A stretch of 64,000 bases of DNA from positions 1,364,001 through 1,428,000 of the forward strand of contig JADLSH010000186.1 in NCBI GenBank assembly GCA_016169945.1. The letters run 5' to 3'. This document shows, one piece after another, positions 41,095-52,100 of the stretch (its first letter is position 1; each line of letters begins with the position of its first letter). Source of the stretch: Trachythela sp. YZ-2020 (Eukaryota > Cnidaria > Anthozoa > Malacalcyonacea > Clavulariidae). The notes beneath the pieces are model-generated. The model made no database searches. It was not told the DNA's origin and was given only the letters and a program-made list of their open reading frames with translations. A program made the translations under genes and the position numbers.

Positions 41095-41422
41095 GCCGTA
41101 GGGCATGTTTGTAAGAGAGGCGGGACGGGACGTTTTTCACACTGCGTGTATATGAATGTTTTATACACGGGATATTTTCTCGCGGGAAGACCCAGGAATG
41201 TCCTTTTATTGTTGGAGGACGTCGCCTTGAACGATTTGACTGTTCAAATGTCACATGACAGTGATCAAATAATGCCATGTCAGCGTAAATTGTCCCGGTA
41301 GGCGGGATGGAGCATTTATATCCCGCTTCAGGCTGCATCCCCGTTGCTAAAACCGGGATCTCGATCATCGTCCCGTCCGGCAAACCTCCCGTCTCGCTTC
41401 TCATATATACAGGCCCTTACGG
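41095..41422. mobile_element. MITE GCCGTAGGGC...GCGGGACGGGA
   Basis: Left GCCGTAGGGCATGTTTGTAA / GAGAGGCGGGACGGGA and right TCCCGTCTCGCTTCTCATAT / ACAGGCCCTTACGGT are imperfect inverted repeats of about 37 bp. Confidence 0.78.
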
Positions 41423-42726
41423 TGCAGCAAAATTGCTCGGCACACCTTAAGTAAACGTCTAACAAGATGCCATTAACACTAGTAGAATAACATGTTAATA
41501 TAATTAGCATTAGTATAATGGTGTTACATATAAAGTAGTTAACCAGAAAGGATAATATAGATAGGTAATTATACACTAGAGATTAGGCTGACGTACTGTG
41601 GTTTTCCACTAGGTGGGTCGTCTGTAGGGGCTGTAACGACTTGGTTCCTCTTGGTTTAAATATGTTTTAATCTCTTGCATTACCCCCAAGCTACTGACAA
41701 AGTTTTCAAGTGAGTGTCCACTGTTTTTGATATACCATGTATTTTACCACATCCACATGCATGCAGTGAACAAAAAATGTCTCAGACAATTTTCCCAACC
41801 ATTAATTTGAACATTTTCTTCGACGTTAACAGTAGTTAGATCAATATAATTATACAGAATTTATAGCAGATTCAACCTTGTTCTCACTTCTTTCTTGCAT
41901 GTGTCTCCGATGATTTATCAAATTAATTTTATTCTTCGAATCTTTCAGCTTTTCATAAAATTGCATGTATAAAGTTCAATTTGTTAAATGTTGAAATCCA
42001 AGGACAGGTGTGGACACCTAGGGACATCTCGCGTCTCCGACTTTGTTTGCCACCAGAGTCCAGAGTTTTTACCCGTGCAGCTGAAACTGTGAAACTAGTG
42101 ACTGTTTTTCGTCACGTCTACGTTGTAGATTAAGCATATCTTAAAGTCCTAATAACGGCTCTCGCATGCGGCGCAAACAAGCGTTAAAAAGACGACGACT
42201 AAAGTTATTTACTAAACTATTTACAGCTAGTCACTATGTTTATTTTCCAGCAAGAAACGAGTACTTCAAGTTTGTGTCGTAAACTAAATCAATAATATAA
42301 ATAGAAAAACTACAATCCTTTGCAAATGTGTTGAGACAGATGCTCCAAATACTATTACATTGACAAACTTCTATCCTCCCCGCCTCCTATTCAATGTACG
42401 TTGTGTCTAACGTACTATCATATTTGATGCGGTATTGTATTATAATTGGGAAAACAATATTGATTGGGGAGGAGGGGTTAGGGGAAGGGAGATTAATGTG
42501 TGTTACAAGAGTATAGATGGACCTATGATCTGAAACTGCAGGTCCCAACAAGTTTTGAAAGTGATTGTAAGTCTATACAAGCATGCCTTATATTCCAATC
42601 ATTCCATTGAAAAAGTACATGTTAAATTGTACTGTATAAGTCACCGGCTATATAAAACAGCGGTGCTCACAAATAGATGAACTAACACAACAATAACAAT
42701 ATACAAAGTTAAACACTATTACTTTT
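41423..42726. other. No recognised gene
   Basis: 1.3 kb without a long open frame or repeat I can name. The sequence just before the Gypsy element contains TGTTGACATTATG at about 42730, a possible LTR start. Confidence 0.45.
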
Positions 42727-42947
42727 GTAGTGTTGACATTATGATAATGAGTTAATATAGTTAATATAGTAAGTGGTGTGGTTTGAGAAAACGAGCAAGG
42801 ACAGCTAGTAAGGACACAGATACTAGCCAGAGAGAACTAGATTGAATGTAAACGCGAAATAACGAGATTAATAAAACATTATATTGGCGACGAGGTTATA
42901 GAATATACAACAAAATAATATACAGAAATCAATTCGCAAATCGCCAA

Positions 42948-44346
42948 ATGAGCGAGAGTTCCGAAGAAGAAACTGAACCAGTAAATAACAACGCCGATAT
43001 GACAAATTTACAAGCGGCTTTGCCAAATGGTTAATACGTTTGGACCGCGTTGGACCAAATGGTTAATACGTTTTGAAAATTTCTTAACAGCAATGAATGT
43101 AACAGAACCCAAACGAAAGCGTGCACTACTGCTACACTATATTGGTGAAGTATCATATGATAACCTACACGAGACAGGCGATGCGAAGGACTACGTTACA
43201 GCAGAGAAACTGTCTGGTCATTTTACTCCGAAGAAAAATATCGATTACGATGTCTATGTATTCCGACAAGAAAACCAACGTACTGGAGAAACTCTTGATC
43301 AGTATGCGACACGTATAAGAAAATTGGCCAGTACATGCGAGTTCACCGACCTTGACAAAGAATTAAAATCTCAGATAATACTCGGTTGTTTATCATCCCG
43401 TTTACGACGACGGACTCTACGTGAGTTAACGCTTTCTCTTGACCAACTGCTCAACCATGGTCGAGCAATGGAAACGGCGGAAAAACAAGCGACAAACATG
43501 GAACAAACGAACGAAGAATCCCACGAAATTAATCGCACTCAACGAGAACAGTCTCAACAGCGTTATCAACAAAATATAAACCTTCGTGAGAGGAATCGGT
43601 CACGAAAATGCTTCAATTGTGGAAACAACTATCCACACGTAGATGAAAAATTTCTTAACAGCAATGAATGTAACAGAACCCAAACGAAAGCGTGCACTAC
43701 TGCTACACTATATTGGTGAAGTATCATATGATAACCTACACGAGACAGGCGATGCGAAGGACTACGTTACAGCAGAGAAACTGTCTGGTCATTTTACTCC
43801 GAAGAAAAATATCGATTACGATGTCTATGTATTCCGACAAGAAAACCAACGTACTGGAGAAACTCTTGATCAGTATGCGACACTTATAAGAAAATTGGCC
43901 AGTACATGCGAGTTCACCGACCTTGACAAAGAATTAAAATCTCAGATAATACTCGGTTGTTTATCATCCCGTTTACGACGACGGACTCTACGTGAGTTAA
44001 CGCTTTCTCTTGACCAACTGCTCAACCATGGTCGAGCAATGGAAACGGCGGAAAAACAAGCGACAAACATGGAACAAACGAACGAAGAATCCCACGAAAT
44101 TAATCGCACTCAACGAGAACAGTCTCAACAGCGTTATCAACAAAATATAAACCTTCGTGAGAGGAATCGGTCACGAAAATGCTTCAATTGTGGAAACAAC
44201 TATCCACACGTAGATGAAATATGCCCAGCAAAAGGAAAGTGTTCTGCAAATCGAAATAGTAAACCCGATAATAGTGTCAATCATGTCGACGCCGGAAGTA
44301 ATAGACAGCAACAACAAGCAACTACAAGCGTGAGTAAAATCGAATA
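42948..44346 (+). pseudogene. Gypsy gag with internal 571-bp tandem duplication
   Basis: Gag starts at ATG 42948 (MSESSEEETEPVNNNADMTN), is broken by an 18-base repeat around 43020-43075, and resumes as GPRWTKWLIRFENFLTAMNV. It carries the capsid-type helices (RQENQRTGETLDQYATRIRK) and a zinc knuckle CFNCGNNYPHVDEIC (C-x2-C-x5-H-x4-C). The block 43076-43646 is repeated at 43647-44217 almost without change; I noticed one difference (CGACACGTATAAG against CGACACTTATAAG). The first copy's knuckle is cut at the junction, while the second is complete and ends CPAKGKCS. So the gag would encode two tandem capsid-like units if not for the frame break at the junction. The duplication is younger than the element. 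Confidence 0.85.
43076..44217 (+). repeat. Near-identical 571-bp tandem duplication
   Basis: TTCTTAACAGCAATGAATG recurs at 43081 and 43652; junction has GATGAAA microhomology. Confidence 0.93.
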
Positions 44347-44476
44347 GAGCAATCAAAACCAGGTAGATTCGAGTTCCGACGATTAACATATATTTTCGCT
44401 TGGAAATACAAAAACCCATGCAAAGAAATACAAAGTTAAAAGCCCGAAAGCTCACGTAAAAATCAGAAATACGCCA

Positions 44477-45985
44477 ATGGAAATTATGGTCGACCCTGGC
44501 GCCAGTGTTGACATAATTGACGAACACGCATTTTCACGAATACAAAAATACTCACGCAAGACAAATCAGCCGCCCATTACTTTATCTAAGACAAACACAA
44601 AGGTGTACGGCTACGGCGCGAAAAAACCTCTGCTTATCGTTGGTAAGTTTGATGTCGAAATAGAATCTTCGTCTTGCATTGTTGTGACCACAATATACGT
44701 AATGCAAGGGACATTTGGTTCGTTGCTTAGTTACGATACAGCCTTGGCCTTGAACCTTATCAAGTTAACTATTAACACGACAGAGAATCAACAACCGGAT
44801 GCTCAGGGAGAAAATAAACTGAAACAATTGATAGACAAATATAACGATCGATATCACGGAATTGGAAAGTTAAAAGACTGTCAAGTTCATCTTCACATTG
44901 ATGAAACTGTTACACCAAGCGCCCAGCCGCACAGAAGGATCCCATTCCACCTTCGAAAGGGACTTGAGCAGGAATTAGCATGATTAGAAAATGAAGGCAT
45001 GATAGAAGAAATCTGTGGTCCACCCCATGGATTTCTCCCTTGGTCGTGGTACCCAAACCGAAAAACTCAAACAAGGTACGCCTCTGTGTTGACATGCGTG
45101 TTGCCAACAAAGCTATACAGAGAGAACGACACATCACACCCACTATCAATGACCTTAGTAATGATTTAAATGGAGCAACCGTGTTTCCCAAGCTTGATCT
45201 TAACCAAGGAGATCACCAGCTAGAACTTGCACCAGAATCGCGATATATAAGAACATTTTCGACACAAAGGTCTGCGACGCTATACAAGATTGCCTTTTGA
45301 TGTTACCTCGGCAGCTGAAGTTTTTCAAGCAACCATACAGCAAGTTATACACGACATACCGGGTACGCGAACATAAGTGATGATATTATATATGGCAGTT
45401 ACCAAACGTCACATGACAATGCCTTGGAAGCAGTCCTACAGCGCCTGAAAGAAAACAACCTAACCCTCAACGCAACCAAATGTGAATACAACAAGCCATC
45501 CATAGAATTTCATGGTTACATATTTTCCAAAGACAATTGAAGGCTTTAAACAAATCAGTGCTCCACAGAACCCAACAGAAATGCGAAGCCTCCTGGGGAT
45601 GGCTAACTATTGCTCACGCTTCATTCCAAACTATTCAACTATAACCGAACCTCTACGTCAACTCACTAAATCAAACGCCACTTGGCAATGGACACCAGCA
45701 CATCAAACAGCTCTGGATACATTAAAGAAACACCTCCCTGATGATAAAACTATATCATATTTCGACCCAAAGAGCGAATCCACCCAGTCCTGAAACGAAA
45801 GAAGAAAAAGTAATCGCGTTTGCCAGTCGTCGTTAAACCCTGTTGAACAACGATATTCCCAGACCGAAAGAGAAGCCCTTGCTATTCTCTGGGCATGTGA
45901 CCATTTTCATTTGTACGTCTACGGTTCCCACTTTGCAGTGATCACGGATCATAAACCTCTCGAGCATATTCATGTGATTACAAAT
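44477..45985 (+). pseudogene. Gypsy pol remnant: protease, RT, partial RNase H
   Basis: Retropepsin: MEIMVDPGASVDIIDE with the catalytic DPGAS (D at about 44492). A stop at 44981 precedes the RT. RT blocks appear in different frames: VRLCVDMRVANKAI, FPKLDLNQGDHQLEL (the usual Tyr of NQGYHQ is Asp), the active-site-like ISDDIIYG at about 45375, and FLLGMANY-type RSLLGMANYCSRFIPNYSTI. The RNase H segment reads YSQTEREALAILWACDHFHL, then ITDHKPLEHI, where homology ends. At least four frame breaks. Confidence 0.82.
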
Positions 45986-46521
45986 TTTAAAATATACAGC
46001 GGTTTGACGCAAACATCTTTGCGTTGAACGCGTTTGCAATAAAATGTTTTCAACTGTTCAACAATATAATTATGTTGACATATCTCAGTTTGAGCTCATG
46101 GATACATTCGAGTAGGGGGGCGTGGGGAATAAAATGTTAATTGGAACAATAGATTTAAGCATGGATATCGTACATTACACATAGGCATATTTTATTTAAG
46201 TGAAAAGCAATGAATCTATAGAACCATTACTTGCACGATATATACACTCAATATAATTTGAATTTCCACTCAGCTATGAGATTGGGGTAATAAATCAAGG
46301 CTGTAGTAACTTTAACTTTAACGTCTTTACTCAAGTATGGAAAAATGTAAGCATAAAATCATGGGTTTCACTATTTTATTATATGGATAAGGGTATTTTA
46401 TAGGGAACTAAAACACTCGTAGTACTCATACGCCACTACATCCGGGACTTGAGTGGCGTATTTTCCGTATGTCACGATTAGGAGTGACATAACATTTCCC
46501 GCCTTTTTCGCTGTTTTACAA
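45986..46521. other. No recognised gene
   Basis: AT-rich; contains a short inverted pair ACGCCACT...AGTGGCGT (46430-46457) just before the recombinase copy, possibly marking its edge. Confidence 0.4.
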
Positions 46522-47858
46522 ATGGCTTCTAGTTCAAGGTTTGTGGATTTAAGCGAGGACGACATTATTAAGTTTTGCGACGAACAAGAAAACGAAAACA
46601 CAACAAAAAAGACGATATACGATATCGCTATTTTCAATGAATTCCTTGCAGTTTACAATAGTTCTGAGGACAGAGAGATATAGGACATTCCCCCGAACGA
46701 ACTTCAACCGATTATAAAGAATTTCATTTTGTCTGTACGAAAGCAAAACGGCAAAGAGTACGAGCCGTCGTCTCTCAGAGCAATTGTCCAAAGCATTGAC
46801 CGTTATCTGAGAAAAAAGAACTACGCTTTCTCTGTTTTGAACGACAAAGTATTTTACGATGTCCAAGACACACTTAAAAAGAAACAAAAACAGTTCAAAT
46901 CTCTCGGCCAAGGGAATCGTCCAAACGCTGCCGACCCGCTGTCAGATGAAGATATCAACAACTTTTATGATCGTAAGGTCTTGGGAACAAACTCACCGAG
47001 AGCCTTGCTGAATACTGTGTGGTTGAATAATTGTATTCATTTTGGTATGAGACCAGGCAAAGAGCAAAGAGATCTTCGTTGGGGTGATTTGGAGTTGAAA
47101 CAAGATTCAGAAGGAACTCGCTTTGTCGAGCTCTGTCGAGAAAGACAAACTAAAACACGCACTGGCGAAAACCTACGAAACCTTAGAGCAAAAAAGCCTA
47201 AAATGTACGAAAACAAGAGTAATCCACATCGTTGTCCGGTCAACAGTTACTTGGCCTACCGTGCGCATAGACCAGCTGAAATGTTGGCAGACGAGTCTCC
47301 GTTCTACTTGACTGTAAACATTGAAGTTCCGAAATATGAAGGACAACAATGGTACAAATGTTCTCCGCTTGGTGTAAATTCACTGCGAAATATGTTGAAG
47401 AGAATGGTCAAAGATTCCGGCTTGGAAACTGACAAGAAGCTAGTAAATCACAGCACAATAACGACATCCCGCCAACCGAAATCATGCAAATAACTGGACA
47501 TAAAAACGTTGCCTCGATAAATAATTACTCGACTTTGTCAGACAAGAAACAACAGCAAATTTCTGGCGTATTATCAGGTGCGACGGCCGTTCAAACTGCT
47601 ATTAACTCAGTTGAAAGTCATTCTGTTTCGATCGACGAGACAATCAGCACATCAACTTGTTATTTACCGGGTTTGAGACCGGGTTTGTCTGCAAATATGC
47701 CAACAGGAAGCCTTTTTCAAAATTGCCAAATTGGAACTGTCAATGTTTATCCAAGTGGCGTACCGGCCGAACAACAACCTCCACAGCTTTGTAGTCAAAA
47801 ACAAAAACAAAGAAGAATCGTAACATTAGATTCTTCAGAATCAAGCCAGAGCCAATAA
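46522..47858 (+). pseudogene. Crypton-type tyrosine recombinase (DUF3504), near-complete pseudogene
   Basis: Starts MASSSRFVDLSEDDIIKFCD. A TAG at 46681 interrupts the frame, which resumes DIPPNELQPIIKNFILSVRK. The SAM-like DNA-binding part (about residues 20-130) is followed by the catalytic domain with NTVWLNNCIHFGMRPGKEQR (first catalytic Arg), then NPHRCPVNSYLAYRAHRPAE. At about 47451-47465 the sequence jumps from NHS to NNDIPPTEIMQITGHKNVAS in another frame. Comparison with the relic at 6838-7165 shows that about ten codons, including the Arg of the H-x-x-R box, are lost. The Tyr-region INNYSTLSDKKQQQISGVLS and a Ser/Gln-rich tail follow. The gene is intronless. Related genes in the family (KIAA1958, ZMYM, QRICH1) are domesticated; this one is dead. 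Confidence 0.82.
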
Positions 47859-48036
47859 AGTACACTAGCTAACACTTTTTAAAACTTTTTCTGTTGTAGC
47901 GCAGGTTGTTGTGTTTAATCTATATTTAGCCATAGGCTAATTTTAAAGCCATTGTTGTGTTTTACACTGTTTTTATTAAAAGGTTAGTTGTTGTGTATTT
48001 GTGTCACTACAAATAAGTCCATATAATAAACAGAAC

Positions 48037-48173
48037 ATTACACGGTAGCGGGGAGATATGGATTTTATGTTCTCGTGGCAAGAACGATATCTCACTCGTT
48101 CGCTGCGCTCACTCGTGAGATATCGTTCTTGCCACTCGAACATAAAATCCATATCTCCGCGCAACCGTGTAAT
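48037..48173. repeat. Near-perfect 137-bp palindrome
   Basis: ATTACACGGTAGCGGGGAGA...GATATCTCACTCGT, centre TCGCTGCGCTC, then the complement ending CGCGCAACCGTGTAAT. Two small mismatches. Confidence 0.9.
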
Positions 48174-48515
48174 ATCCTATATATATGTTATTGCTATTGA
48201 TCTCATGTTTCATGGTTTAAAATTTCAACACATTTTGATCAGAGTACGCTCCTAGTGAGTGGTGACTAAAGTAAAAGCTCACAGATCCTCTTTTTCCTGT
48301 TTGTGAGGTAGTTTCGGTTAACATGCGCGCACACATGCATTCCCCTGCCTCATTGCTCCGCCTCCTCTCTGCCTCCTCTGTTTCTCCTCTGCCTCCTCTC
48401 CTTTAAAAGACGGGCTCGATCGGCCACTCTTTTACTACTGGACACAGCTCGTTATTGAGCTCGCTCTATATAGCGATTCCTAGAGGTATCGTGGGAGGAG
48501 AATAGATCGGATACA
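48174..48515. other. No recognised gene; CCTCCTCTGCCTCCTCT run
   Basis: A pyrimidine-rich tract at 48343-48403, otherwise featureless. Confidence 0.45.
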
Positions 48516-48791
48516 TCATGTAGTGTAGAAGCTAACAAAGTTTTTGATTGCAACATTGGCTCGTTTCAATTGGACCTGGAGAAACAGGTTTTTATTGGCT
48601 ATTTTTACTACTTCATTGACATGGTTGTTCCACTGAAGGTTATCCGACACTGTGAGGCCAAGTATCTTGGCCTGATGTACTACACCGATTGGTTTATCAC
48701 AAATAATTATTGGATCAAACTGGTATTTGTGCTCTTTGAAGTCTATACATGTTTCCTTGGAATTGAACGGTTTAAGCTGGCTGCACAGCAA
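48516..48791 (-). pseudogene. LINE reverse transcriptase thumb fragment
   Basis: Reads KPFNSKETCIDFKEHKYQFD, then VVHQAKILGLTVSDNLQWNN HVNEVVKIANKNL and ends FYTT. The AKILGLTVSDNLQWNNHV block is the standard thumb motif of CR1/Jockey-type LINE RTs. Only about 90 codons remain and no active site. Confidence 0.72.
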
Positions 48792-49019
48792 CAGCTCTCG
48801 CTCGATGGAATGTTTCCGCCAGAGACAGGTTTACGCAATTGAACTTACTTGTTAGTGTCAATAACAATGGGCTGTGCATTTAAATTGGATGCACTTATAT
48901 ATATAATTGAGCACTATATTGTTGGTGTTAAGAAAAATCAATGGATTCTGTTTAATCAATAGTTATACTACTTAATTAAAGTTATATTTTTCATTTTATC
49001 AATTTTGTTTAATCAATAG

Positions 49020-49198
49020 TTATATAATAAATTGTGAAGGATCAACTAAACATTTCGACTGTGTGACTTCGACTGTAGCTGGGCCGTCTAACGGAAAGTA
49101 ATCCTTGTCTTGCCCAGTCTCTTCACGAGCGTGATATATCGCATCTTGAACAGCAAACAGACATGAAGATGACATACATTGTGGCGGCTCACCAGCAG
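49020..49198 (-). CDS. XDH/AOX last coding exon
   Basis: Starts after TTGTAG and ends with TAA at 49020-49022: [20 protein letters not shown] ... [12 protein letters not shown]. Contains the catalytic Glu of GEPP. Confidence 0.88.
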
Positions 49199-52100
49199 CT
49201 ACAAAACCACAAATAAAGCTAAAGCATATAGTCGAAACGTAGAATTTATAGTTAAATGTATTGTAATTCACCCCATGGGCATTAATGTGCGAGATTTATT
49301 GGGACGAGCCTGATTGGAGCGAGCCTGAGCAAGCCCCATGCTCTGGTGGCTAACCGAGCTCAAGCGCATTGCATTATGGTGCGTACGTCGGTCTCGGAAA
49401 TTTTAGCATAGTTATTAAAATCCCACCGGCATTTCTCCTCGTCTTATTACGCAATTTATAGTTTTCCATAAACAAACGTCCCGGAAATTCTGTCAATAGT
49501 CTAGCAGGTTTTCCACACAGTTAATGAATTAAATTATGATTCTTCGATCGAGCATTGAAAGTCATTAAATTGACGAGATAGATTTGGTTGTTCGGCTTTG
49601 TTCCCCTCTTTAGTTTCTATATCTAACTTTATTTCGGTTCAATATTCTTCTCTAAGTATTACTGTAAATATGGTTTCAAATGTCTTTTGTTTACATCTGC
49701 TATTTTTAGATCGCGTGACAAAAACCATAAAAATATGTCATCCCAAATTCTTTTAGATAGCTATATTATTGTCATTGCCACTTTTATTCATTTTTTCATT
49801 TACAGTTCTGACTTCTGACACATTTCTAGCAGTGTGAGCGTATTGATTTTCCATCACCTTACCAATCTCGTACCCAGAATATGCCCGTTTGCAGGTTAGG
49901 TAGTGGGCATGACTCAGGTGAAATGGAAGGAGATAACGAATTTCATTAGTTGACGCCAACTTCGGGATTTGTGCGAGATTTTGGCGTGGATATACACGAA
50001 GAGCAATGCAGAATTTATATTGCAGATATACAGATATTTTGCTCTCGTTCAACTCCTAGACGGATACGAATATTCTTTCTATTTTTTAACATAATACTCA
50101 GAAAATGTACTGGTTATTAATATATTTATATGTTGACATCGTTGCTTTTAACATAAATATCTACTATTCTTCTGTACCAACAAGTGCAGAATCAGTGTTT
50201 ATGGAGACATGTTTCAGTGTTTAAATCATAAATATTATACAAATCGAATTATGAACAGTTCAGACTTTATGAGACTTGAGATGAAAGTATATTGTCTCAG
50301 TCAGGCTTGACTTTAATGAATATGTTGTATTAGTGATTATGTTATATATGTTGATGCTTTTAGTGTTATGCTCTCCCCCCCCCCCTCCCCCTTATAGGGG
50401 AAAAAATATTAAGTCACCTCTCTAATAATTCCAACCCTCCCACTTTACAACATATCAAACACATTTATACATCCACTCTCTCTTGAGCTCTCCCTTTCAA
50501 TAAACACCCATTTAAACATGCCAGAAATGAATAAGCTCCTTGAGGTTTAACGGAGGATTTATGATAAAGAATGCTTAATTGGAAAATTGACTTATGAACT
50601 CCTCGTTGATGTGTTAGACCTATAGATGCCAACATAAACTGTGAGTGATCTTAAGACACAAGGTCACAACCTGCAGGCATCGTGCATAATGTCCCTGCAA
50701 CAATTACTAATTTGACTTCTATAACCAGTGGCAGACACTACTACTGCTCTTCTGTTATAATGCAAATCTTAGCTAGTCCTTAAAATATTTTTGGCTTAAA
50801 TTGAATGATAATTTGCTTATATATATATATATTTACTCACTTTATTGCAAAATACAATATTTACATTAGCAAAAGGTGGCCGCACAGGACATAGTCCCAA
50901 TTGATTACAGCTACCATAAAAAGCATAATCTAGCCTCCTCTGCAGGAAACTTGGTGACAAACAGCAAAATCACATAACAATTTTATTGCAAGAGGGTTGT
51001 AACAATTTCTGAAAATTCTGCCAATTACCAAAAGGTGCGTGCGTAGGAGGCTAAAGCATATCAAGGCTTTTCTGGTTGTAAAATCATTGTGTAACAGCTA
51101 TGTTACACAGTTAATCATCAATCTTTCAAAAGCTTTTGGAAACTATTGGGAGCCAGTTGACCCCCCGTCCTACCCTCATTTTGTCTGCCACTGTGCTTAT
51201 CATACATATCCCTTTCAGCAGTGGCGTAGGAACTGGGGGGCACAGGGGGCACGTGCCCCCCCCCCAGTTTTCTTAAAAGTACCCTTTTCTCCAGCTAAAA
51301 CAATGGGAAAAGTGGTCTTTTCTAATAGAAGAGGAGCCCTTAAGACGAAGTGCCCCTCCAACTTGAAGTTGATTCCTATGCCTTGCAGTGTAGTGAACAG
51401 CTACCTTCGAACTGACTGTACATGGCTACTGCAAGCAGGCATTCACCAGCATATGAAAATTATGTTTTAGTCTACATTAAAATATTACTGAAGTTACTGA
51501 CATACACCCACAATGTCAGACGTGATGCAATCTACTCCATGTAACCAAACAGACATGGCATATTTGAGCAGAAACACTGCATGGTCATAAGTTCTGACAT
51601 AACTCTAATGAAAAGCACATAATCAGAGAAATGTGTGTATGAATAGTTATATTGACTATGCACAGTATATCATATTATAAACACTAAGTCTGGCCCCAAA
51701 TGCTAGTTGAGAAACGATGTATTAGAATCTATAGTGTTTTAAATTATGTAATCCATAAAAAATGATTTGTAGTTTATCTATACGTCGTATAAATTTACTC
51801 CAGAACTTTTTGTACAAATATATATACAATTTTCGATGATTTCAACGTAAAAGTATCAAATTTTCGAAGACAAATTCTAAAATGTTGTTTATAATGGCAA
51901 CAATTTACGCCCACATTAACACAGCATCGCGAATTGAGCACGAGCATGCGTATAACACACGTATAAAAGCATACGTGACTTCATTCCATTTTTTCAGAGT
52001 CATGCCCACTACCTAACCTGCGAACGGGCATACTCTGGGTACGAGATTGTCACCTTACAGCCTACACGTGCAATGTCAATATTGCTACCATTGGCACATT

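Larger units (their letters stand above)
42727..45985 (+). mobile_element. Truncated Ty3/Gypsy retrotransposon
   Basis: In order: a possible 5' LTR (about 42727-42883), a primer-binding-site-like TGGCGACGAGGT at 42885-42896, gag, retropepsin, reverse transcriptase and the start of RNase H. Integrase and the 3' LTR are missing. RNase H homology stops at about 45968 (ITDHKPLEHI). Multiple stops and frameshifts; inactive. Confidence 0.85.

Noticed and set aside
41090..41404. 104-codon minus-strand frame
   Set aside because: Lies wholly within an inverted-repeat MITE; no family match.
48058..48255. Pair of opposite frames with SWQERYLT / EWQERYLT
   Set aside because: Both arise from the palindrome at 48037-48173.
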